30,235 nucleotides of DNA from Thermoleophilia bacterium (GTDB lineage: Bacteria > Actinomycetota > Thermoleophilia > Gaiellales > Gaiellaceae): the NCBI GenBank assembly GCA_013362295.1, contig JABFWJ010000382.1, positions 1 to 30,235 on the forward strand, in the 5' to 3' direction. Position numbers and translations under genes: made by a program. This document shows, piece by piece, positions 7,571 to 14,015 of the stretch. The notes beneath the pieces are model-generated. The model was not told where the DNA came from, ran no database searches, and saw only the letters and a list, made by a program, of their open reading frames with translations. Each line of letters opens with the position of its first letter. The first letter of the stretch is position 1.

Positions 7571-8628
7571 GCCGCCGCCTCGTACAGCTTGGCGAACGAG
7601 CCGAGGAACGAGTCGACGCGATGCCGTTTCTCGACCTTGCGTCGAGCCGCCCGCGTCAGTGCATCGCGCAGGTCGGGATCCCGCAGAAGCCGGAGCGTCG
7701 CGGCTGCAGTCGCGCGCGGATCGCGCGCTCGGGTGACGAGCCCGCAGCCCGCGAGCAGCTCGGGGCAGCCGCCGACGTTCGTCGCGACGACGGGGACGCC
7801 GGCCGCCATCGCCTCCAGGGCGACGAGCGGCTGCGCTTCGCTGAGGCTCGTCAACACGAGCGCGTCGAGACGCGGGTACCACGCATCCGGATCGGCGGCT
7901 CCCGTGAACTCGACGTCCAGCTCCAGGGTGCGCGCGAGCTCCATGCACCGCTCGGCATAGCCGGGCTCATGGTCGAGCGGGCCGACGACGACGAACTGCG
8001 CGGCCGGCAGCTCGTCCGCGAGGAGCCGGCCCGCCTGGAGGAAGGTCACCACGTCCTTCACGCGCACCACCCGCCCCACAAAGCCGATGAGTGGATGAGA
8101 CTCGGCGTGACGGGGCGCGCCCGCGGGGCGCGCGGTGTTCTCGATCACGTGCACGTCGCGGGCGCCGAGGCTCGCCTGCCGTCTCGCGCTCCAGCCGCAG
8201 ACCGCCGTGACTGCGAATGCGTCGCGGTAGGCGGTGCGTGCCTGTGTGCGGACGCGCCGCGGGTCGGCTCCGCCGGTCGGCTTGCAAGCGACGATCCCGA
8301 GCTCCGCCTCGAGCCATGAAAGACCGTGCTCGGACAAGACAAAGCGGCGCCCGGTCGAGCGCGCGGCGCGGGCAGCGGCGTCGCTGGCCGCCCCGGTGGC
8401 GAGCGCGTGATAGACGAGCGCGTCGGGAAGGTCACCGGTTTCGGGGTCGACATCGACCACCTCGACGAGGTTGGGCGGCGCGTCGTACTGCGGCTCACCT
8501 GTTCCGCCGAGATGCGCGACCGAGAATGTGACCTCCGGCAGCCCGGTGATCAGCTGCTGCGTCCAGGTGGAGACTCCACCGGTGACGTAGGGGTAACTGC
8601 CTTCGACGACCAGCGTGACATCACTCAT
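7567..8628 (-). CDS. GT4-family glycosyltransferase, short PelF-like paralogue
   Basis: A 353-residue cytosolic GT-B enzyme. The N-terminus ('VEGSYPYVTGGVSTW') closely echoes that of the PelF-like enzyme encoded next, but the long middle part of PelF is missing. The acceptor domain has a 'LSEHGLSWLEAELG' stretch, and the donor domain has 'IGFVGRVVRVKDVVTFLQA' and E-x7-E in 'SEAQPLVALEAMAAG', as in retaining GT4 transferases. I choose ATG 8628, which overlaps the previous stop (ATGA) and has GGAGA seven bases upstream. Starts at 8643 and 8667 would run further into the upstream gene. It probably adds a sugar in the same exopolysaccharide pathway; donor and acceptor are unknown. Confidence 0.85.
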   Translation of the reverse strand: MSDVTLVVEGSYPYVTGGVSTWTQQLITGLPEVTFSVAHLGGTGEPQYDAPPNLVEVVDVDPETGDLPDALVYHALATGAASDAAARAARSTGRRFVLSEHGLSWLEAELGIVACKPTGGADPRRVRTQARTAYRDAFAVTAVCGWSARRQASLGARDVHVIENTARPAGAPRHAESHPLIGFVGRVVRVKDVVTFLQAGRLLADELPAAQFVVVGPLDHEPGYAERCMELARTLELDVEFTGAADPDAWYPRLDALVLTSLSEAQPLVALEAMAAGVPVVATNVGGCPELLAGCGLVTRARDPRATAAATLRLLRDPDLRDALTRAARRKVEKRHRVDSFLGSFAKLYEAAA

Positions 8629-9044
8629 CTCGTCTCCTTCCATCGGCGTTTGACGAGTCGCAGGCACGTTCCGCGCCCGGTTGTTGCGGTTCTCTGGACC
8701 TCGTCCATCAGTTCCCCGATCAGGTGCACTCCGTATCCACCGGCCGGAGAAGCGTCGAGATCGGGCTCCGTGTAGGCGTCCTCGTCGAACGCCGCGCCGA
8801 AGTCCGTGATGCGCAGCTCGAGGCGGTCGTCGTGAAGCTCGAGCTCGAGCTCGATCTGCTGCGTCTCGTCGCCGGCGTACCCGTGGCGAATCACGTTCGA
8901 GAGTGCCTCGGTGAGCGCGAGCTCGACGGCCCAGACGGCCTCCGCCGACGCGCCGGCGGCGCTCAGGTGGCCCGTCGACCAGCGGCGCGCGTCGTCGATC
9001 GCCGTCGTCCGGCTCGGAATCGTCAGCGAGCCCGAGGCGATCAC
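8625..9044 (-). CDS. RsbW/SpoIIAB-like anti-sigma serine kinase (HATPase_c)
   Basis: A 139-residue single-domain GHKL ATPase. The N-box is 'ELALTEALSNVIRHGY', the G1 box 'ITDFGAAFD', and the G2 region 'GGYGVHLIGELMDEV'. Proteins of this class bind a sigma factor or another target and phosphorylate a STAS antagonist on serine, releasing or capturing the target according to the antagonist's state. The STAS partner is encoded immediately upstream and a PP2C phosphatase that could dephosphorylate it lies in the same operon. No sigma factor gene is seen in the window, so the target is unknown. Start GTG 9044 overlaps the STAS stop (GTGA). Confidence 0.88.
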   Translation of the reverse strand: MIASGSLTIPSRTTAIDDARRWSTGHLSAAGASAEAVWAVELALTEALSNVIRHGYAGDETQQIELELELHDDRLELRITDFGAAFDEDAYTEPDLDASPAGGYGVHLIGELMDEVQRTATTGRGTCLRLVKRRWKETR

Positions 9045-9382
9045 CCGCCGCGGAGCGCCGCCAGTGCCTCGTCGACGGTCGGATAGATCCGCAGCAGCTT
9101 GTTCGTCCGCGTCATCTCGAAGACCCGTCCGACCGGCCCGACCGGATTGCCGAGCGCGAGCGCAGCGCCCGACGCCTCCGCCTGGCGGTGGGCCGTCACG
9201 AGGATGCCGATCCCCGAGCTGTCGACGAGCGTGACCTCGGACAGGTCGACGAGCACGCGGTTGCCGGCGCCGCCAACGGGTCCCGCGAGCAGGTCGCGCA
9301 GCGTGAGCGCGTCGCTCACGTCGATCGGCCCGCGCGGCGCGATCACGGTGACGCCGTCCTGCTCGCGCACCGAGTGCTCCAT
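9041..9382 (-). CDS. STAS-domain anti-sigma factor antagonist
   Basis: A 113-residue STAS protein of SpoIIAA/RsbV type. The motif 'VDLSEVTLVDSSGIGIL' contains the serine pair that is the phosphorylation site in this family; Ser56 aligns with SpoIIAA Ser58. The unphosphorylated antagonist binds the kinase and frees its partner. It sits between the RsbW-like kinase and the HD-GYP protein, overlapping each by one to four bases, which argues for fixed stoichiometry. Start ATG 9382 overlaps the preceding TGA. Confidence 0.9.
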   Translation of the reverse strand: MEHSVREQDGVTVIAPRGPIDVSDALTLRDLLAGPVGGAGNRVLVDLSEVTLVDSSGIGILVTAHRQAEASGAALALGNPVGPVGRVFEMTRTNKLLRIYPTVDEALAALRGG

Positions 9383-10860
9383 CACTGCTCTCTTCCTCCG
9401 AGCACGAGCGCATCCTGCCGAAGGAGTCCGATCGCAGCGTCGGCGACCGCCGGCTCGAGCTGCGTCCCGGAGCGAACGCCCAGCTCCTCGATCAACCGCT
9501 CCGCGCCCCACGGCGCGCGCACCGGGTCGCCGCTCGACATCTCGTCGAGAAACTCGGCGGCGGCGAGGATGCGGCCCGCGCGCGGGATCGCCTCGCCGGC
9601 GCTGCCCAGCGGGAACCCCCAGCCGTCCCACCACTCGTGGTGCGCCGCGACCGCGGCAGCGACCCACGGATGGAGCGGCAGCTGCTCCACGAGCCCGGCG
9701 CCGACGCTCGGATGGTCGACGTCGGCCTGGTAGTCGCCGCCGCCCGCCATGCCCGCGTCGTGGATCAGCCCGGCCGTGCGGAGAGCCTCCACCTCCTCCG
9801 CGCCGTGCCCGAGCGCCGCCGCAACCGTCGCGGCGTTCGCGGCCACGCGCTCGTGATGCCCGGCCGTGTGCGGTCGCCGCGCGTCCAGCGAGCGGGCGAG
9901 GCCCTTGACCGTGCCGAGGTAGCGCGCCGCGAAGTCGCGGAAGAGCCGGTCGTTGTGCAGCATCTCCCGTATCTGGTCGGAGAACGTCTCGAGCAGTGCG
10001 AGGCTGCCCTCGTCGAACGTCCCGGACTCGCCGAAGTTGAGCAGCGCGAAGACGCCGAGCGGCGTACGGCCCTCGATCAACGGCACCGCGAGCACGGAGC
10101 GCACCCCGAGGGCCAAGAGCGCCTCGGGATCGCGCGGGAACAGCGCACCGCTGTCGGCCGCCGCCGACCAGTCGAACATGCCAGTCTCGGGGCTCAGATC
10201 GATCCGCGCGCCGAGCGCCTCGGGCAGCCCGTGCTCGGCGCGAATCCGGAGCCGGCCGTCCTCGTCGAGGATCGCGACGAACCCGGCCTCCGTTCGTGTC
10301 GAGCGGAGGGCGAGCTCGAGCAACAGCGCGACGTAGCGCCCGACGTCGAGCGCCGAGCCGGCGAGCTTCTGCGCAGCGTCCACGCGTGCGGCGAGCGCCG
10401 CGAGCCGGCTGCGGAGGAGCGACTCCTCGCGCGCCTTGCGCACGACGAGCGCGAGCGGAAACGCGGACTCGTCGAGCGCCCGGCGCGCCCGCCGTGGAGC
10501 GGAGCGCGAGACGGGCCCGACCTGGACGAGCCCCGCGCCGTCGAGCGGGAACGAGTACAGCCGTCCGACGGGCGTCGGCACGACGCGCGGCTCGGCGTCC
10601 TCCGGCGTCACCGGCAGCTCGAGCGCCGGGGTCGGCTCGATCACCTCGGCGCCGCCCTCGACCTGCGGCGCATTCACCGCGGGTGCGCCGTGCGGCGCCC
10701 GGCCCCGCTCGAGGTGGAAGTGATCGCCGCCCTCGTCGAGGACGTAGAGGTAGGCGGCGGGCAGCCCGGTCAGCGTTGCCACGTGATCGAGCAGGGTGTC
10801 GAGCTTCTCCTCGTAGTCGACCTCCGCGGCGAGCGGCTCCAGCAGCTGTTGCCACGTCAC
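9382..10860 (-). CDS. GAF-GAF-HD-GYP signalling protein
   Basis: A 492-residue cytosolic protein. A degenerate GAF-like domain lies at about residues 15-150, a clearer GAF domain at about 180-310 ('TEAGFVAILDEDGRL', 'GVRSVLAVPLI', 'GVFALLNFGE'), and a C-terminal HD domain at about 320-480. The HD part has 'HTAGHHERVAANAATVAAALG', the metal-binding pair in 'AGLIHDAG', and 'HHEWWDGWGFP', so the GYP triplet is GFP. HD-GYP enzymes hydrolyse cyclic di-GMP. GFP in place of GYP, and the absence of a GGDEF protein here, leave activity open; it may be a sensor or scaffold. Start GTG 10860 overlaps the receiver gene's stop (GTGA). Confidence 0.85.
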   Translation of the reverse strand: MTWQQLLEPLAAEVDYEEKLDTLLDHVATLTGLPAAYLYVLDEGGDHFHLERGRAPHGAPAVNAPQVEGGAEVIEPTPALELPVTPEDAEPRVVPTPVGRLYSFPLDGAGLVQVGPVSRSAPRRARRALDESAFPLALVVRKAREESLLRSRLAALAARVDAAQKLAGSALDVGRYVALLLELALRSTRTEAGFVAILDEDGRLRIRAEHGLPEALGARIDLSPETGMFDWSAAADSGALFPRDPEALLALGVRSVLAVPLIEGRTPLGVFALLNFGESGTFDEGSLALLETFSDQIREMLHNDRLFRDFAARYLGTVKGLARSLDARRPHTAGHHERVAANAATVAAALGHGAEEVEALRTAGLIHDAGMAGGGDYQADVDHPSVGAGLVEQLPLHPWVAAAVAAHHEWWDGWGFPLGSAGEAIPRAGRILAAAEFLDEMSSGDPVRAPWGAERLIEELGVRSGTQLEPAVADAAIGLLRQDALVLGGREQ

Positions 10861-11228
10861 GGCTCGCCAAGAACCTCCTTGACGCGGGAGCGCAGCCACG
10901 AGGGGCTGAACGGCTTCGTGGCGAACTCGTCCACGCCCACCTCGTCCGCTCGCTTCCGGTCGATCTCCCGCCCGCCTGCGGTCAGCATGAGCACGTACGG
11001 CTTCGGCGCATCGGGATCGTCCCGGATCGCCGCGCAGACTTCGTAGCCGGTCAGACCGGGCATCATCGCGTCGATGATCACCAGCTCTGGGCGGTGCTCA
11101 CGGATCGCGGCGAGCGCCTCGAGTCCGTCGTTCGCGGTCGCCGGCTCGTAGCCGTCACGGCCCACCGCGAGCACGACCATCGCGAGGATCGTGCTCGAGT
11201 CGTCAGCGATCACGAGCCGTGCGCTCAC
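10857..11228 (-). CDS. Stand-alone response regulator receiver (CheY-like)
   Basis: A 123-residue receiver domain with no output domain. Acidic pocket Asp9/Asp10, phosphoacceptor Asp53 ('IIDAMMPG'), switch Thr83 and Lys105 ('TKPFS') are all present. No histidine kinase is encoded in the window, so phosphorylation must come from elsewhere. In this operon it probably acts on the neighbouring PP2C phosphatase or GAF-HD protein, as receivers do in RsbP/RsbU-like or HsbR-like switches; that link is inferred from order alone. Start GTG 11228 overlaps the phosphatase stop (GTGA). Confidence 0.9.
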   Translation of the reverse strand: MSARLVIADDSSTILAMVVLAVGRDGYEPATANDGLEALAAIREHRPELVIIDAMMPGLTGYEVCAAIRDDPDAPKPYVLMLTAGGREIDRKRADEVGVDEFATKPFSPSWLRSRVKEVLGEP

Positions 11229-12499
11229 GCGGTCTCCTCCCTCCGCACCGCGACGAGCGTGACGTCGTCGCCCTGCGCCGAGCCGACGCCCGCATGCGCA
11301 CGCGAGGCCGAGTAGAGCGTGTCGACGAGCTCCTGCGGGCGCAGGTCGCCGAACGTCGCACGCAGGCGCTCCTCTCCGAACTGCTCGCCGTCCGGGCCGA
11401 TCGCCTCGGTCACCCCGTCCGTGTAGAGGAGCAGCGTGTCGCCCGGGTCGAGCGCGAGCGCTCCCGGCTCGAAGTCGACGTCGCGCAGGATCCCGACCGC
11501 TGCACCGTCCGCGTCGAGCTCGACGTGGCCGCCGCCGGAGCGGCGCACGAGCGGTGGGTTGTGCCCACCGTTCGCGTACTCCAGCAGACCCGTGGCCGGG
11601 TCGAAACGGGCGCAGAACACTGTCAGGAAGAGGGCCGAACGCACGAGGTCGTCGAAGAGCGCGCCGTTCGTCGCGCCCAGCACCGATGCGGGATCGTTGC
11701 CCTCGGCGAGCTCCCGCCGAAGGATGCTGCGAGCCATGGCCATCATCAACGCGGACCCGATGCTATGGCCGGCGACGTCGGCGATGACGAAGGAGACGCG
11801 CCCGTCGCCGTCCACGACAAAGTCGTAATAGTCGCCCCCGACGTTCGCGGCGGGCATGCAGAGCGCGGCGATCTCGGCCCCTTCGACCGCCGGCGGGGCG
11901 GAGGGAAGGAGCGTGCGCTGGATCCCGGCCGCGATCTCGAGCTCGCGGCGGACCGCCTCGGTGGCGCGCAGCGACGAGACGAGGCGACTGCGGTAGACCG
12001 CGGCCGCGAGCTGGCTCGCGACCGCGTTCGCGAGCTTGGCGTCGCCGGCGCTGAAACGCCCGCCGTTCGTCTTCGTGGCGAGGGTCAGGGCGCCGAGCGG
12101 CGACGCGTCGCCGGGCGGCGCCAGCGGCACGGAGAGGACGGCGCCGTCGGCCACGTCGCGGGCCACCCCGTCGGGGCCGGGCTCGTCCTCGTGGAGCAGC
12201 AGCTCGCGTCCGGTGCGGGCGACGTACTCGGTCAGGCCCCCCGGGGTCAGCCGGACCGCACCAAGGAGCGCCGCGGCGTAGAGCCCGTCTTCACGTTCGA
12301 GCGCGACGATCCCCTTGCCCGCGCCGGTTGCTTCCGCCGCGCGCCGCACCGCGATCTCGGCGATGCGGTCGACGTCGAACTCGGAGGCGAGCGACGCGCC
12401 GAGCTCGTACAGGACCGTCAGCTCCTCGTAGCGGTCGAGGAGCTCGGCGGTCATCTCCTCCAGCTGGCGTTCCAGCGCCTCCGTCATGTCGGGGATCAT
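11225..12499 (-). CDS. GAF-PP2C (SpoIIE/RsbU-type) serine phosphatase
   Basis: About 424 residues. A short N-terminal coiled-coil-like helix ('ALERQLEEMTAELLDRYEEL') leads into a GAF domain (about 35-190) and a C-terminal PPM/SpoIIE phosphatase domain (about 200-420). Metal-binding acidic motifs are present: 'GGDYYDF', 'IADVAGHS', 'LLYTDGVTEA' and 'GDDVTLVAV'. Such enzymes dephosphorylate a STAS antagonist, and one lies three genes downstream. It is the first gene of an eight-gene operon that ends in exopolysaccharide genes. Three ATG codons, at 12511, 12499 and 12487, are possible starts; 12499 has GGAA at a fair distance. Its 5' end abuts or overlaps the divergent kinase gene, leaving almost no promoter space. 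Confidence 0.88.
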   Translation of the reverse strand: MIPDMTEALERQLEEMTAELLDRYEELTVLYELGASLASEFDVDRIAEIAVRRAAEATGAGKGIVALEREDGLYAAALLGAVRLTPGGLTEYVARTGRELLLHEDEPGPDGVARDVADGAVLSVPLAPPGDASPLGALTLATKTNGGRFSAGDAKLANAVASQLAAAVYRSRLVSSLRATEAVRRELEIAAGIQRTLLPSAPPAVEGAEIAALCMPAANVGGDYYDFVVDGDGRVSFVIADVAGHSIGSALMMAMARSILRRELAEGNDPASVLGATNGALFDDLVRSALFLTVFCARFDPATGLLEYANGGHNPPLVRRSGGGHVELDADGAAVGILRDVDFEPGALALDPGDTLLLYTDGVTEAIGPDGEQFGEERLRATFGDLRPQELVDTLYSASRAHAGVGSAQGDDVTLVAVRREETA

Positions 12500-12509
12500 G
12501 GTCGTTTCC

Positions 12510-13031
12510 ATGACACGGCTGCCAGTCCTCGTCGTCGTCACCGGGCCGCCCGGAGCCGGGAAGTCCACGGTCGCGGCCGCACTCCAGGAGCGGCTCGGGT
12601 TGCCGCTGATCGCCAAGGATGCGCTCAAGGAGACGCTCGGCGACGCGCTCGGTGTCGCCGGTGACCGGCGCGACTCGCAGCGCCTCGGGGTCGCGACGTT
12701 CCGCGTCCAGTTCGCGGTCGTGCACGAGCTGCTCGCCGCCGGCGTCTCGTTGATCGCCGAGGGGAACTTCCGAGGGACAGATCTGTTCGAGGCACTTCCG
12801 CCCGCGCAGATCACGCAGGTGCACGTCTCGGCAGCGCCCGAGATCCTGCGCGAGCGGATGCTCGCCCGCGACTCGCACCGGCACTCCGTGCATTACGACC
12901 GCGAGGCGGCGGACGAGATCGCGGAACGGGTTGCGCAGGGCGACTGGCGGCCGCTGCCGCTCGGCGGCCGGCTGATCGAGATCGACACGACGACCTGGCC
13001 CGATCTCGACGAGGTGTTGGCAACGCTCTGA
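12510..13031 (+). CDS. P-loop kinase / AAA-family ATPase of unknown substrate
   Basis: A 173-residue small kinase. A perfect Walker A, 'GPPGAGKS', lies at residues 10-17, followed by 'LIAKDALKETLG', as in adenylate-kinase-like and zeta-toxin/chloramphenicol-phosphotransferase-like proteins. 'LIAEGNFRG' resembles the second strand of that group, and an Arg-rich lid follows ('LRERMLARDSHR'). It likely transfers phosphate from ATP to a small molecule, but nothing shows which. In-frame ATGs at 12486 and 12498 are alternative starts; 12510 leaves the usual ten residues before the P-loop. It ends 21 bases before coxB and may be cotranscribed with the respiratory operon. Confidence 0.8.
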   Translation: MTRLPVLVVVTGPPGAGKSTVAAALQERLGLPLIAKDALKETLGDALGVAGDRRDSQRLGVATFRVQFAVVHELLAAGVSLIAEGNFRGTDLFEALPPAQITQVHVSAAPEILRERMLARDSHRHSVHYDREAADEIAERVAQGDWRPLPLGGRLIEIDTTTWPDLDEVLATL

Positions 13032-13052
13032 CGGGTAACCGGGGGCGCGGAG

Positions 13053-14015
13053 ATGACTCGCGCAGCCCTGCTCGCGCCCCCGCTGGTCCTCGCGCTCGCG
13101 GGTTGCGGCGGCAACCAGAACAGCCTCGACCCCGGCGGGCACGGCGAACGGTCGATCGCACACCTTTTCTGGGTGATGCTCGGCGTGTCGCTCGTCGGCT
13201 TCGGCTTCATCGTGACGCTCCTCTTCCTAGGCTGGGTGCGCCGTGACCGGCCGTACCTCCCCGGCGGCCGCGGCGAGCGCACGGCGACGCAACTCGTCCT
13301 CCTGCTGGGCGTCGCGCTCCCGATCGTGCTGCTCGTCGCGCTCTTCGTGTGGTCCGACCTCTTCGTGCTGAGCTCGACGGCCGCGCCAAAACGGCCGACG
13401 GCGCTGACCGTTCGCGTGATCGGCCACGAGTGGTGGTGGGAGGTGCGCTACCGGGGCTCGAGCGCCGTCACCGCGAACGAGATCCACATCCCGGTGCGCA
13501 CGAAGGTGACGGCGATCGTGACGACCGCCGACGTGATCCACAGCTTCTGGATCCCGGAGCTGAACCGGAAGACCGACATGATCCCGGGCAGGGCGAACCG
13601 GCTCGTGCTCGAAGCCGACCGGCCGGGGGTCTACCGCGGGCAGTGCGCCGAGTTCTGCGGGCTGCAGCACGCGCACATGTCCGTCGAGGTGATCGCCGAA
13701 CCGAAGCCACGCTTCGACGCGTGGCTCGCGCGAACTGCCGAGCCTGCGCCCGGCGGCAGCCCCGTGTTCGCGAAGAACTGCTCCGGCTGCCATCAGGTTC
13801 GCGGCACGGAGGCCCGCGCGAACGTCGGCCCTGACCTGACGCACTTCGCCTCGCGCAGGACGATCGCCGCGCTGACGTTGCCGAACACGCCGCCGAACCT
13901 GCGCACCTGGCTGCGCGACCCGCAACACGTCAAGCCCGGCAACCGCATGCCGAACCTCCACCTGAGCAACGGCGAGTGGAGGGCGCTGGAGCGCTACGTG
14001 GAGTCGCTTCGCTGA
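13053..14015 (+). CDS. coxB: Cytochrome c oxidase subunit II with fused cytochrome c (caa3 type)
   Basis: A 320-residue membrane-anchored electron entry subunit of the aa3-type oxidase. A lipoprotein-like signal ends in 'LALAGC', two transmembrane helices follow, then an extracytoplasmic cupredoxin domain. CuA ligands are His163 in 'VIHSFW' and Cys198, Glu200, Cys202, His206 and Met209 in 'QCAEFCGLQHAHM'. A C-terminal class I cytochrome c domain carries heme motif C243-x-x-C246-H247 ('CSGCH') and a likely axial Met299 ('NRMPNLHL'). Fused cytochrome c is the mark of caa3 oxidases; actinobacterial bcc-partner oxidases usually lack it. It is the first oxidase gene of the operon, and its stop overlaps ctaD (TGATG). 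Confidence 0.95.
   Translation: MTRAALLAPPLVLALAGCGGNQNSLDPGGHGERSIAHLFWVMLGVSLVGFGFIVTLLFLGWVRRDRPYLPGGRGERTATQLVLLLGVALPIVLLVALFVWSDLFVLSSTAAPKRPTALTVRVIGHEWWWEVRYRGSSAVTANEIHIPVRTKVTAIVTTADVIHSFWIPELNRKTDMIPGRANRLVLEADRPGVYRGQCAEFCGLQHAHMSVEVIAEPKPRFDAWLARTAEPAPGGSPVFAKNCSGCHQVRGTEARANVGPDLTHFASRRTIAALTLPNTPPNLRTWLRDPQHVKPGNRMPNLHLSNGEWRALERYVESLR

Noticed and set aside
8629..8667. Upstream ATGs (8667, 8643) for the short glycosyltransferase
   Set aside because: They extend further into the kinase-encoding gene; ATG 8628 has GGAGA at good spacing and the usual ATGA overlap.
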